Notes: a model not told the origin generated them from the letters alone. DNA of 64,000 bases from Gerris lacustris (GCA_951217055.1 OX578280.1:66436513-66500512); one strand, 5' to 3'; shown: positions 47,015 to 59,061, numbered from the stretch's first letter. Translations and numbers: made by a program.

Positions 47015-47687
47015 GTATTTCCTTCATCATATCTCTCATATGTATAAACTGTTGCCTAACCTTCCTGTCAGTTCCAGCTGCAAACTCAGAGGTCCTTTCC
47101 CCTTTGTGTGTTAGGTTTGCAAACGAGTGAAATTTTGATTAGCTAAGACTAACAAAGCGGATGGAGAAAGAGCTTTAAGAAATATGTGGGCAATAAATCA
47201 GTTATGGTAATGCACTTGGAGCCACAAGTATAGCCAGTGGTAAAATTCTTAACCGTACAACAATCCTGCATTGTTGGCAAAACAAACAGCTCAAAGTGAA
47301 GGGTTTTAGAAGTATTAAGAAACAAAATAATTTAAATGGGTAGAAGAAGAAAAACGTTTATTTTAAAATAAATTTGACATATAACATCTAATAACAAACG
47401 ATAATAACCCATGGAATAACCATTGGGTGACTTCTGTTTGCATACACTAACATTTACATGCAGCAAGCAACAAATAAAATCAAAATAAACAAAAATCTAT
47501 TAGTTTTAAACATGAAGTACTTCTTACGATAACAAATCAGCACTATCTAAAATCTATATTTTTTTTTATCTCAACAAGATAAGAAACATTTAAAGAGATC
47601 AATCAGAATATTACTTTTACTACAATATTAAATCTAGAAAATAATAATAAACATATTGCAGTTTATATTTTCAAAGAAAAAACAAAC

Positions 47688-47773
<86 letters not shown>

Positions 47774-50700
47774 TGACGAGATGATATAACAGGTTTTGAA
47801 AAATAAACAATTTAAATGAGATCATCACTAAATATATTTAATTTAAATAGGTAAATCTTCTACACTGGTTACAGCAGGATTTTCTTAAGCCATGTCTACT
47901 TGTCAGAATTGAGATATCCTGTGCTTAAAAATTCTTTGGGCTTTCGTACTTTTTAAACCCTTAGTTTTGTACTTTTGTTTTTCCAGCAATGCACGATAGT
48001 TTTGCTTAACATGTGGTTTTGGGGTCTTTTTCGTTATCCCCCATTCCTAAAGGGCGATTTTTCGCATATACAGGGTTGCATCCTTCAACTTTTATGGTTG
48101 TCTGCCTTAGTAGGCAACTGTGTGGAATAAAAAAGGTTAAAAAAACACAATTTATAATAATAAACTCATATTTTGTAATAACAAAACAATAACATTCAAA
48201 GTGCGTTGACCTGGAGGCCAATATGATAGCTTGAATTTGTTGAAACAGGTCTCGAAGATAGAACAAGGACATATGAGGAGCTTAGTATCAAAGACGGACA
48301 AGAGCACATTTCAAAATTGTACAGGAGAGCCGAAAAACTGTAGCTCAAATTCTACAGGTGCTAGAGCAATGCTTTTTTTTCTGTAGATTCTTAATAGAGT
48401 CAAAACTAGTTAGAAGTACTGAAAACGTGAATTTCTTTGATATTTTAGCTGCTAAATGGAGTTAAAAAGTGGAGTTGTCCGCTTTTGAAACAAAAACAAG
48501 GTTTTGTCCGTTTTTGAAGCAAAATGACGTTGAAAATAATGGTTAGAATAATAATATTGGAGAAATAAATTTTTTTTTCACGTTTTTCAGAGTTCTTAGG
48601 GGGTAGTGCCCCCAAATTTAGAGCTAAAATTGATTTCTCGATTTCCCCTCGGGGTATCATTTTTCTAAACATGAATGACAAAATGGTAGGAGTAGGTATT
48701 CAGATGCCAAAGCCCGCAGTGCATCATAGGAACGAGTTAGTAAAATGCAGCTTCCTGATTGGCTGTTTCGGTTATGTCCACTTTTGAAGCAAAACGTGTG
48801 TTGACTTGTCCGTATTTGAAACAAAACTACAAATATTATTGCATTTTTACCCCTTTTCTGGTCGTTTTTTATGCAAATGGTTAGCAGAATCTGATGCAGC
48901 GACCAAAAATCTATAAGAGACAACTGATAACTGAAATTCGGAAAAAATGTCGAATGTCCGTCTTTGATACTAGGCTCCTCATATTGTCTCATAGGTAGCA
49001 GCAAACTAACATCTATTATACTAATACCTAGGAGACTGATTGATTTTTCCTTAAAACTCGAATGAGATAACAACAATATCTACTTATCTTAATTTTGGAC
49101 AAGTTCAAAAAATATATATATTTGTATATCTATAAATAATGAGCTGATTAACCTAATACGTGGTTTTTTAGCGGTTTTTTAAAGAAAAACATGATTTCAC
49201 TTTGCTTCTCTGATATTTTCAAACAATTATACATGGTGAACGATTTGGTTGTAGATTTACCACGAGCGCCAGCATACGGGAGAGCAACCGTTCCCCTGTC
49301 AGTACTGTGAGAAGAGTTTCACTAGGAAGGATCACCTGGTGAACCATGTGCGCCGCCACACTGGAGAGTCGCCGCACAAGTGCACCTACTGTCACAAGGC
49401 CTTCACCAGGAAGGAGCATCTTAACAACCACGTGCGCCAACACACGGGAGAATCCCCACATAGGTCTCACTTGTAATTACATTTTATTTCTAACATTCAC
49501 CCTCCTCTTTACCTCCTTAGTATTGACTTGTAGAAACGCTACTAACCCCACCGCTAATAATTTGGGTCGAATTTTTAATTCGGTGTCAGTTTCTCTTGAA
49601 ATAAGCAACACTAAAATCTTATCCTCACAAGTCAACTTGTCAGGAATGAACGACTTTGATTCATTTACTAATAATTTCAATTAACTTTGTGTCCTTAAAT
49701 TTAACACGAGAAAACCCTTGAAAAGTGAGGCTAAATTTCACTCTTTTTAGAACTGGTAAACCTGTGCAATCACATCACTCACTTTGGAAATGAATTGTTG
49801 TGCTTGTAAGTAGTGGAGTTATCTCTGATTTAGCGAAATAGGAGTCGATATCCCTCATATCTTTCCAGTAACTAATAGCTGTTTATAGTTTTTGTTTGTT
49901 AGATTGTGGTTGTCATTGTTCTTCTAAATGTTGCTTCATTCATTATGAAACTAAGCATGCTTAACTTATTCTTAAATATCACTGTTCTGCAAAAAAGAAA
50001 AAGCTTCAGAAAGAAAATGTCCTTTTCTGAAGTATTTTTGTGTGCTGAATCCGAATCTAATCTGAAGTCAAAATTTCTCCTCTGCGAAAAAGCGCCTAAA
50101 GTTCGGAAAAATTGTGTTTTTGACCCAATTTTGCGCCCAAAAAATTTTGTAAAAAAATATATATTGGGCATTTGAATATCTTCAAACCATGGAGAACAGG
50201 AATCTAAAGTAAAAAAAAAAAATCTGCTGACCTTACTTTTTTTAAGAAAAATAAATTGATTGTTCCTTATATTGAGTCTTTGTATTTCTATTACTTTTTC
50301 AGTTATATAACTATTGTTCTGTGACTTTTTCTGATTTATTACTTACATTCAAGATTACAATTTAGGGGGAGGGCGCTCAAGAAACATTTGGGGGGAGATA
50401 TTGTATTTTAGCGTATCATATTTAATTGAAAGCCCCCAAAAACACTATTTTTTCGAACTTTAGGTGCATTTTCTTAGGAGAAATTTTGACTTCAAATTCA
50501 GCAACCTCAAAAACATTAAGTTCAGATAAAGCCCGAAAGTTTGTTAAATTTTGCAGAACAGTGTATTTATAGTAGACTTTGTTACCGTAAAATCTGTATA
50601 TATTATGTATAAAGAAGAGTATCTTTGTATTTGTCTTTTTTATAAATCTACAGTTTTTTTCCAAGCTTATGAAAATTTTGCACTCTTGACCTTCAAAACA

Positions 50701-53700
50701 AAAGGAAGATCACTGTCTACTTAAAATTTTGTAAAAATACATTGTTGCATTAATGATTATATTATTAAAGCATTTTTATCTTCTGCCAATATTAACCAAA
50801 CTCACTTACTGTAAAAATCTCGTGTATAATATATACACTTGCTTATAATACCCAGGCTGAAATTTAAGAAAAATTATGCATATAATAGGCACCAGAAATT
50901 CAGGGATAGTTTTATGCCTGTGCCCATATTATTTTGGTGTATTTTTAAGAGGGAGAAAAAAAGAATTAAATTTAGTAGGTATTAATTAGTTTTTCAGTGT
51001 CTCTATTACACCTTCTTAGACTCATTTTACTGTTTGTAACAAAATCACTATTTAATTAGGCCATGCACTATTTATTTTCAATATAGAATTATATATTTTG
51101 ATTTCTTATGATTATTTAGTTAATCAGGTCATGGAATTTTAAAATGTTTAAACCATTGTTAGCGAATTTCCGAAGGAATAAAAAAACTTATTTTATTTCT
51201 GTTTAATTTACAATAAAATGATTTAAAATTATAAAGATTTCATAATTCGACTTAAATAAGATTGTTAAAATAAACACACAATAATTATTTAAGCGGTTTC
51301 ATTTTATTACTTGAGTGCAAAATATAATAGAAATAATAAGATGAAGTTAGGTATAAAGAATCATTTATTTTGTTGAAAGAAACATTTACCTTCATATTTT
51401 CTATTTTACGATTTTGGTAGTATTCATACTACGGAAAGATTAAATTTTAATTTAAATCAAATTATAATTATCATAACTACGGGAAACAGACAGAGAAAAA
51501 TACACTCCAGCACTGGGATTTGAACCACGGGCCTCTATTTCCAGTATAGCGCTCTACCAAAGAGACTAAGACTTGTGGAAAATTGAATGCTTAAATTCGG
51601 GACAAGGTATCATTAACGTCAGAGAAAATCATTCTCCTGAGTAGCTTAGTTGGTAGAGCGCTATACTGGAAATATAGAGGCCCGTGGTTCAAATCCCGGC
51701 GCTGGAGTGTATTTTTCTCTATCTGTTTCTCTATAATTTTATTTAAACTTCATATTTTCTTACATGTAGACATGTAGTGTAGCAAGTTATCATACTTATG
51801 ATTAATTTTTCTACCTATAATGGCGAAAATTTGCTTTTAATATTCACCACTAAAAAAAAAATTGTGGGTATTATATGCGAGGTTTTACTGTAATTATGCC
51901 GGGACCTTTTTGGAATCATGATACCTTAAAAAGTGTAATCCTATCAAAATTGTGTTTTCGTGTCATCACAATGCACGTATGAGAACATAGGGTTAGAAAA
52001 CATAAAAGAAATATAAATCAAATTATAATTATTATTAACAACGGGAGATAGACAGAGAAAAATAGACTCCAACACCAGGACTTAAACCATGGGCCTCTAT
52101 ATTTCCATTTCCAGTATAACACTCTACCAACTGAGCTACACTGGAGAATAATTTCCTCTGTCAGTAACAATACCTAGTCCCGAATTAAGCTTTTAATTTT
52201 CCACAAGTCTAGAAGTCAACATTAACGACAATAGAACTAAACTGAGAAGTATCGCTTATACTTATTATAAAGTACCGTGATTCAAATCCCGGCGCTGGAG
52301 TCTATTTTTCTCTGTCTGTCTCCCTTTGTTAATAATAATTATAATTTGATTTAAATTAAAATTTAAACTTTCCATAGTATGAATACTACCTAAAACTTAA
52401 AAATGAAATTTATAAAAGAAATATGTTGAGCGTGATTTGTTGATGGATTGATAATAATCGACCTGAGAATCAGCTCCAAAGTGAAGAATTCCGAGGTAAG
52501 ATGCATTTAAACTTGCTTCATTTTGTTTAGTAAATTCCAATTTCAATAATTATATAAAACGGGATGTTAGTTTTATTTGTTGCCATCTTTATTTTGTGAC
52601 CTATGATGTGCTTAAATCTCCCTAAATTAATTGTACACTTAGTTTTTCTTTTAGGTCATCGGTGTTGCTGGGCTCCCTGAGCAAAAACTACTCTGTTAGT
52701 AAACGCACAGAGGAAAAGTCCTACTTTATTTTCCCATCCAACTTTCTTTGTAACCAGTAGAATTCCACCAGTATAAGGGTTTATGGTTTTATAGATATTT
52801 CTCCGGAACAAATGTTTTTTTTTTGGGGGGGGGGGGTAATCAAACCAGATCTATTTGATTGTGGACAGATTCTGTGCAGTGTTATTTAATGTCAGTAGAC
52901 TTGTTGAAATCATACATTTTCTGAATGTCACTTAAATATATATACCGTAAGTCTATGTTAGTGTAAATATTGGAACCACCCTACATAATAATAATTAAAA
53001 ACAAATATTATGATTTAAACATGCTTAAAATAAACATAGTGACAAAAAACTAAGATAGCTCTGTTTTATTGACATTTCTATCTAAATCAAACTAATTTAT
53101 GAGGAGATACGTGACGTAGTGTCGTGTACCGCGACATCTTAAATTCAACATTGTAATAGTGGTGGTGGTAAGAAACAACGGTGTGAGTGTTTTTAACAAA
53201 TTTTTATGATGTGTATGCTCAGGTGTCACTTCTGCACCAAGAGCTTCACTAGGAAGGAACATCTGACCAACCACATCCGCATCCACACGGGGGAGAGCCC
53301 CCATGCGTGCGAGTTCTGCGACAGGACATTCACTCGTAAGGAACACCTCAAGAGACATGTCAGACAACATGTCGTAGGTGCAGAGTACAACTGTATCATA
53401 TGCAGTGCACCGTTTACTACCAAGGATCAACTGCTCGAACACCTGCGTACTCATCCCAGGGACAGACCCTATGTATGCTCCGAGTGTGGCAAGTCCTTTC
53501 CTCTTAGAGGTAATGTAACGTCTTTCTCTAAATTTAATTAAACACTCTCTTTCTACTGACGGACAGCTCAATATTGAATCACAGTTCAATAACAAGGATC
53601 AGTCAAAAGTAAAAAAACAAAGTTATGGTTTTCCTGGTTAAGAAAATATATCTCCTTATTCAAGGTTTAAAACAAGTTTGGTGTCATTCTTCTCTTGGTG

Positions 53701-54960
53701 AACATAAACTTTGTGTCTTTACTTTTCACTGATCTTCGCTATCCTCAAATTTTATTTAACATACAATATTTTCCTACCGGAATTCAATTAACGATGCAAT
53801 GTAGTTAAGTTGAGAGGGGAAAGAAGCATTAGCCATCTGATTGAGCTTCTGCAGTTGCTTTTAGCAATTATACTGATGTATCTAATCTGTTATTTTTTTG
53901 TGTGTAGGCAACCTGGTGTTCCATATGAGATCACACCAGAAAGCACCACAGGACCGTCCATTCCGTTGTGACCTGTGTCCCAAGGACTTCATGTGTAAGG
54001 GTCATCTGGTGTCTCACAGACGTAGTCACAGCGCAGGAGGTGGGGGAGCGACCCCTGCCAAACCTCAGCTCTACACTTACCACGAACCCGAGGACATGTT
54101 AGACCGTAGTCACATCATAGTAATGGAGGAACTGCATCGCATCAAGGTGAGTTGTGCAGTCGACAACATCAACACTGGTCTAAACAAAGTTAGTTGTAAC
54201 AAGATTAAGTGTAGATATGAACAGAGGACACGATATAACTTTTAGTCTCTCATTCTAACTCTCCTCTCTTATAAAAACTAGTTTGGATAGAATTATTTTT
54301 AAACACAGACCTTGCCTCCGTTGTTTTCAGTAAAAATAAGCAGCTCACCTGTTGAATAGTTTGTCTTTACCCAGAGATAATGAAATAGGAAGATAGTCAA
54401 CTTCCTCCTGTACAAGCATTGCTAAGATTAGAGTTGGAGAGAACCTCCTCCTTACAGTTAAGAATCAGCAGTAGTGTCCCCAGTCTGGCCAGGAAAAGGA
54501 GGAACTATTTCCTGCTGAAAAGACCTTTAAAAAAAAAAAAAAAAAAAAAAATCTTCCTAAACAGGTTTTAATCCTGCCACCTCTTATTCTTCCAACAAGC
54601 AAGCACCTTAAACCCCTCAGCCGAGTTGAGGTTGGTAGATTGGGAAAAAGAAATGCAGCAGCACCATTGGTGTAACAATAATACCCCCTACCGCTACTTG
54701 TTTGATAGTTCTATGTTTACCTGACTGAATGTTTGGTTGTTTTGTTGTAGGGAGAAAAACCTGCTGAGAACCTGTCTCAACACGCCGCAGGACTCGCTGC
54801 CATCATACCTACAGCACACAGCTCCTCGCAGATACTGCACGGAGCGTCTTTACCCACAGGACCTCCTTCCTTGCACACGGTGTCCGTCGCGACCCAGGTC
54901 GGCCTCCCCAACCTTCACATCCAGCCTCCTCACCCATTGTTGGCGACTGCAGTCACGTAA
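46850..54960 (+). CDS. crol: C2H2 zinc-finger transcription factor, crooked-legs-like (3' five exons; 5' end not found)
   Basis: Nuclear DNA-binding protein of the poly-C2H2 type. Exons 46850-47014, 49255-49463, 53223-53509, 53908-54146 and 54751-54960 join in frame into 369 residues before TAA. Nine complete fingers (CX2CX12HX3H) start at about residues 14, 42, 70, 98, 126, 154, 182, 210 and 241. Most have the RKEHL/RKDHL helix and TGESPH-type linkers. The eighth has FPLRGNLVFHMRSH, and the ninth FMCKGHLVSHRRSH. Residues 1-6 are the tail of a tenth, degenerate finger. The order of fingers recalls Drosophila crooked legs (ecdysone-regulated leg and wing morphogenesis), but that comparison is from memory and other RKEHL paralogues exist. 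The C-terminus (262-369) is finger-free and Pro/Ser/His-rich. Upstream coding exons were not located. Confidence 0.8.
47694..47770. repeat. (TA)n microsatellite
   Basis: About 38 TA units in a zinc-finger intron. Confidence 0.96.
48275..48980. mobile_element. 706-bp inverted-repeat element (copy 2, zinc-finger intron)
   Basis: Same orientation and almost the same sequence as 38184-38892, in the intron between zinc-finger exons A and B. The high similarity suggests recent activity. Confidence 0.88.
49255..49463 (+). CDS. crol: Zinc-finger exon B
   Basis: 209 nt, acceptor gttgtag, donor AG|GTCTCA. It opens IYHERQHTGEQPF, which completes finger 2 with exact CX2CX12HX3H spacing across the junction. 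It then encodes fingers 3 (CQYC) and 4 (CTYC). The split Arg codon is completed by exon C. Confidence 0.92.
49980..50563. mobile_element. MITE with CACTGTTCTGCAAAA ends
   Basis: Inverted ends CACTGTTCTGCAAAA/TTTTGCAGAACAGTG, with subterminal AGTCAAAATTTCTCCTCTGC and inverted AGGAGAAATTTTGACTTC. 584 bp, in a zinc-finger intron. No transposase. Confidence 0.82.
51411..51745. repeat. Two tRNA-like repeats head to head
   Basis: A minus-strand copy (head about 51507-51573, body to 51411) faces a plus-strand copy (head 51634-51707). The plus head has TAGCTTAGTTGGTAGAGCGC, an anticodon-like stem CTATA/TATAG with loop CTGGAAA, and GGTTCAAATCCC. The body CCGTAGT...AATTATAATTTGATTT is at the outer side. 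Confidence 0.75.
52016..52410. repeat. Second head-to-head tRNA-like pair (right head partial)
   Basis: The minus-strand head at about 52066-52146 and a plus-strand partial head (GATTCAAATCCCGGCGCTGG near 52271) are each followed outward by the AATAATTATAATTTGATTTA body. The 120-bp centre matches 55680-55800. Confidence 0.7.
53223..53509 (+). CDS. crol: Zinc-finger exon C
   Basis: 287 nt, acceptor atgctcag, donor AGAG|GTAATG. It encodes fingers 5 (CHFC), 6 (CEFC), 7 (CIIC, helix TTKDQL, the least typical) and the first half of 8 (CSECGKSFPLRG). The linker before finger 7 (VVGAEYN) is non-canonical. Confidence 0.93.
53908..54146 (+). CDS. crol: Zinc-finger exon D
   Basis: 239 nt, acceptor gtgtag, donor AAG|GTGAGT. 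It completes finger 8 (GNLVFHMRSH) and encodes finger 9 (CDLC...HLVSHRRSH). It continues into a Gly/Pro-containing, then acidic segment (EPEDMLDRSHIIVMEELHRIK, residues about 280-300). Confidence 0.92.
54751..54960 (+). CDS. crol: Zinc-finger exon E, C-terminus to first stop
   Basis: Acceptor gttgtag, phase 0. It encodes GEKPAENLSQHAAGLAAIIP and a Ser/Pro/His/Leu-rich tail ending LLATAVT, then TAA at 54958-54960. It lacks fingers and is likely regulatory or disordered. Confidence 0.8.
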   Translation, partial: GEKPAENLSQHAAGLAAIIPTAHSSSQILHGASLPTGPPSLHTVSVATQVGLPNLHIQPPHPLLATAVT

Positions 54961-55071
54961 AATCAGCTTCTGAACCAGGGCGCCGCAGCAGCTGCATACC
55001 TGCTGCCTCCCGTAGCGTCCTGGGACAAAGTCAACAAGAAGAACTACCCTCTCAACACCAACTTCTACTGA
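54961..55071 (+). CDS. In-frame 36-codon open extension after the TAA
   Basis: The frame of exon E continues without interruption for 36 codons to TGA (55069-55071). It includes QLLNQGAAAAAYLLPPV and ends NYPLNTNFY. Codon choice resembles the exon before it (GCC, CTG, CCC, AAC, TAC). The TAA could be a readthrough stop, an allele or assembly error (for example CAA to TAA), or an artefact of a missed 59-nt intron (GT at 54957, AG at 55015) that would change frame. Confidence 0.45.
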   Translation, partial: NQLLNQGAAAAAYLLPPVASWDKVNKKNYPLNTNFY

Positions 55072-57660
55072 ACCTGTTTCCCACCGTATTCTGCCCGGAG
55101 TAGTTCTATTCCCCTGTTGAACTTTGATATAAGCCCCCACCCCTGTCGACCTATGCCGTATTATTTAGCCGGTCCTATAAGTCGACCTGTGTCGTCTGAA
55201 CAGTGCTTAAAGTCCGTGCGTGCTAGTTTGTATATAAGATAAAAGATTTCTAGTGTGTGACGTTGCTTTGTGTGATTTTGTTTAACGGTATTGTTTTTGA
55301 AGAGAGTGGTAACACTGAGTTAAGGACTACGAGAGGAGGCCTACTCAGCTCTTGTACTGTTTGTCTTGTAGACTTGCACCTCCTTGTTAACTCTGTAGGC
55401 TTTACTCAGAAACTTTAAAGTGCACTTCTCTGAACATAGTTGTAATTCAATTTTTATGTATTGTGACTGTTTTGTACTAATCAGCACGTTTTTAAAAGAA
55501 AGAACAACATGTAAAGTATATTAGCGTCATATTGGGGTCAGATATATATAATTTTTATTTAAAGTACAAAACCCTGAAAAATTAAGATACAAATTTTTTT
55601 TGGAGGCATACAACATTTAGCTATAGGAAGAAACTCCAGTTGTTAATTTTAAAAATTTTCTTTTTAAAAACAATGCTAATTATAAGCGATAATTCTCGGT
55701 CTAGTTTTATTGTCGTTAATGTTGACTTCTAGACTTGTGGAAAATTGAAAGCTTAATTCGGGACTAGTTATCGTTATTAACAGAGGAAATATTTCTTCAG
55801 TGTAGCTCAGTTGGCAAGAGCACTATACTGGAAATATAGAGGCCTGTGATTCGAGTCCTAGCGCTGGAGCCTATTTTTCTCTGTCTATCTCCTGTTGTTA
55901 ATAATAATTATAATTTGATTTAAATTAAAATGTATACTTTCCGTAGTATGAATACTACCAAAAACTTAAAAATGAAACCAATGCTCTTGAAAAAAATACC
56001 AGCTTGATTCATTTTTATTATCTGATTTTTTAGAGGTGTAAACTCTAAATTTTGAAGTGTAGCCTGATGGCTTAGAGACCCCACCTGACGCCCACACCAA
56101 TCTGACAAGTCAAGAGAAGTATTTGTACCTGTTTTACAAGTACTTTAATATTAGGTACATTTGACATGTACCTTGTTTATATATAGTAACTAAATAAATT
56201 ATAAATATATATTTTTATATTTTTTAACCTTTATAATTTAAATAATGTAGCGGATCTATTGATGTACACATAATATTGTTATTTACTCTTTTCATTCATT
56301 ACTTAATTCCTTTATTTTGTAATGAAATAAGCTTTGTTTCATCGTTAATTTTTACTTTTAATTTTCGTATAATTTATTATCAATTGCTTTTTTAAGTGTA
56401 GAATTCCGTGTGACTTGGACACTTAATAAAATTCAAACAATGCATTGGATCTTTTGTCGCACTTAATTACGTTTAATTGAAACTTGTTTTCTCCTCTTGT
56501 CTTGGTTCAAACTATATGCAGCCCGAATTTGAAAACTCAGTTAACAGGTCACACCCTGTAACAATTCATTTGTAATTATTGAATTGACATGTTGTCTTGT
56601 TCAAGTCAATATTAACTAAATCAAGTAAAAACTTGACAACCTTCTTTTTCTTTTTTAACATAATAAAGAAGCTACATTCTTTTTATTTAAAAATCATTTG
56701 TTTTAAAGATTTTATAAATTTATAAATATAACTAAATATAGGAATAAAATATAGATGCATGAATATTTAACAGCGTACATAATATATTTCTAGAGCGAAA
56801 TGTATCGTTTAATATTGCAATTCTGTAAAATATTAAATATTTTATCATTTTATGGGAATTTAAGTTTGTTTTTTATAGTGTCACTTTTTTTTTAGTTTTT
56901 CGTTTTGTTTATCAAAGTTTTCTATTTGGAAAAAATACTGGTTTTGTTTTTTTCTATAGATTTTATTATTTTTATGGTTACTAAATTAAATACGAGGTAA
57001 GCAGATAATTGACTTTGCTTGTGCCAAAATAACATGTGGTAACGAGTGAGGCTTAAGTTTGTATAGTTGTTCTATGCTTAGGGTATCATAGTGTACCTTT
57101 TACATCTTACAACTTTGATTTTCCGATTCCGAACTTTTGGAATTTTTATCGGACAAACCCGTTACACTTCTCTGCAATTTATTAAAATACATTAATTTCC
57201 TTGTTAGAGTAGCTTTTTTAGGTTTGATTTTGTGAAACCTGTATCGATTAAATATTTTTTGTTTGGCCGATGAATCTGCTTACCCCGCCAGTACTTGCGT
57301 CACTTTTTTTTTTGTTTATGTATTGAACATTATTTTGGTGTTTTATTTATGTGTTTGTAATTTTAAACGTTTTATATATTAAAAGAAAAAAAATATTAGA
57401 TAAATACTTATATATATATTTATATAATTGGCTAGTATATTGTAAGAGGATTTTATGAATTACAATAGCGGATGTAAGTAAAAGAGATATATTAATATTG
57501 TATAAAATAAATTAAATTTAAATAAAAAAGTGGAAATAATTATCATAAGTGATTAATTAATTATATATATATTATATTATATAAAAACCGTTGTTATTGG
57601 AATATATTTGAAGTAGTCGGTACGTTTAAATACTTAGCGATTTTATAAAGTGTCTTGAAG
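55072..57660 (+). other. Probable 3' UTR and flank of the zinc-finger gene
   Basis: No further coding sequence is seen. AATAAA-type signals occur near 56193, 56425 and 57507, with many ATTTA motifs. A tRNA-like repeat interrupts at 55690-55980. The true polyadenylation site cannot be chosen by eye. Confidence 0.35.
55690..55980 (+). repeat. Single tRNA-like repeat with linker
   Basis: Linker GTCGTTAATGTTGACTTCTAG, head 55795-55868 with perfect A box (TAGCTCAGTTGG) and B box (GATTCGAGTCC), then the common body. The best-preserved pol III-type promoter of the set. Confidence 0.72.
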
Positions 57661-57664
57661 ACAC

Positions 57665-58205
57665 TTGCACCCAGAGAAGCTTGATAGAGTCTGTAGCCAC
57701 ATTGTGACTTGCCTGGGAGTGACTGGTGCACCGGGGCATCTATACCATCAAGTACCACACAGCCGCTACTCTGACACTGTCTCTGTAGCCACATTGTGAC
57801 TTGTCTTTGAAGCAACCGGTGGATCTTCCCAGGCAAGTACCACACAGCCGCTACTCTGACACTGTCTCTGTAGCCACATTGTGACTTGTCTTTGAAGCAA
57901 CCGGTGGATCTTCCCAGGCAAGTACCACACAGCCGCTACTCTGACACTGTCTCTGTAGCCACATTGTGACTTGTCTTTGAAGCAACCGCTGGATCTGCTA
58001 AGGCAAGTACCACACAGCTGCTACTCTGTCACTGTCTCTGTAGCCACTTTGTGACTTGTCTTTGAAGCAACCGCTGGATCTGCTAAGACAAGTACCACAC
58101 AGCTGCTACTCTGACACTGTCTCTGTAGCCACATTGTGACTTGTCTTTGAAGCAACCGGTGGATCTTCCCAGGCAAGTACCACACAGCCGCTACTCTGAC
58201 TGTCA
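57665..58205. repeat. Minisatellite, 85-bp unit, about six copies
   Basis: Unit starts CACACAGCCGCTACTCTGAC, with CTGTAGCCACATTGTGACTT and GAAGCAACCGGTGGATCTTC. Starts near 57756, 57841, 57926, 58011, 58096 and 58181. Variants GGTGGATCTTCCC and GCTGGATCTGCTA alternate in blocks. Confidence 0.92.
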
Positions 58206-58444
58206 GACTGAGTCTAACCATCGCCACCGTGTAGAACTAATTATTCTTGTATCAAAAGAATTTAAATATAAATTCTTAATTTCACATTTTTGTTTTTGTT
58301 TTCTTCTCCTTCCCTATTGCAGCCAGTTACAATAGAAATATATTTGTATTAGCAAAATGTCAGATTTACATGAAACTTATGTACATAACAGTTTATGTTC
58401 ATGAAACATGTCCACATTATCGTAAAAGAGCTGGATTTATTATT

Positions 58445-59061
58445 TTATCTCCAGTAGGGAGAAAAAGTTATGATTTTTAATTAGTTTAGAGGGACTAAAG
58501 TAAGTCTTTTCATCCCTGAGCTCAAAAAGTAGGGAGAAAAAGTAAAAGTAGGGCGAAAAAGTAAAGTAGGGCAAAAAAGTAAAGAGTGCAACTTAATTAT
58601 TTTATAAATAATAGAAAATGTTTGGCTAATGTAATGAAGTTGTTGAAATCAGGTTGGCGACACTGCTTTTTCGACCATGTTTATCTTTGTTTATAACCTG
58701 CATCTAAATAACCTTCTATTTGAGTTTAATTCCAATTCTTAATTGTATTTAATATTGAATCTCTTATATCTGCTATTAAAAGTGCTAATAATTATTGTTA
58801 TTTATTAAAACAATAAATTAAAACTGTGCAATGGACGAAAATGTGTATTTTCTTCCTACTGGATATAAAATATTGTATGGACCTCGTGAGTTAAAGTGCC
58901 ATTATTCCCCTCGCGATAATTATCTACTAATTAGAGTTATTCCCTTGGCTGCGCCTCGGGAATTAAAGAGTCCAATTCCCTCGGCTTCGCCTCGGGATTT
59001 AGGGACCATGGTTCCTTTGGCTTCGCCTCAAGAACCAACTTCTTCGCTCAGGGAATAATGG
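58445..59061. mobile_element. Element with TATCTCCAGTAGGGAGAAAA inverted ends (copy 2)
   Basis: Reverse-complement homologue of 39354-39981. The 75-codon frame at 58831-59058 comes from repeated CCTCGGCTTCGCCTCGGGA blocks and is not taken as a gene. Confidence 0.75.

Larger units (their letters stand above)
50564..53222. other. Zinc-finger intron, mostly AT-rich
   Basis: The intron between exons B and C. Apart from the tRNA-like pairs (51411-51745, 52016-52410) and a T8G11 run (52816-52834) I see no features. No cryptic finger exon was found. Confidence 0.5.

Noticed and set aside
48445..49076. Minus-strand ORFs with FCFKSG repeats (also 38359-38834)
   Set aside because: Chance frames in the two copies of the 0.7-kb inverted-repeat element; stops and frames differ between copies.
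53092..53595. 167-codon minus-strand ORF across zinc-finger exon C
   Set aside because: Shadow of the plus-strand exon, which has exact C2H2 spacing and splice sites.
58831..59058. Pro/Arg-rich 75-codon ORF
   Set aside because: Arises from repeated CCTCGGCTTCGCCTCGGGA blocks inside a mobile element; not conserved in the inverted copy at 39354-39555.
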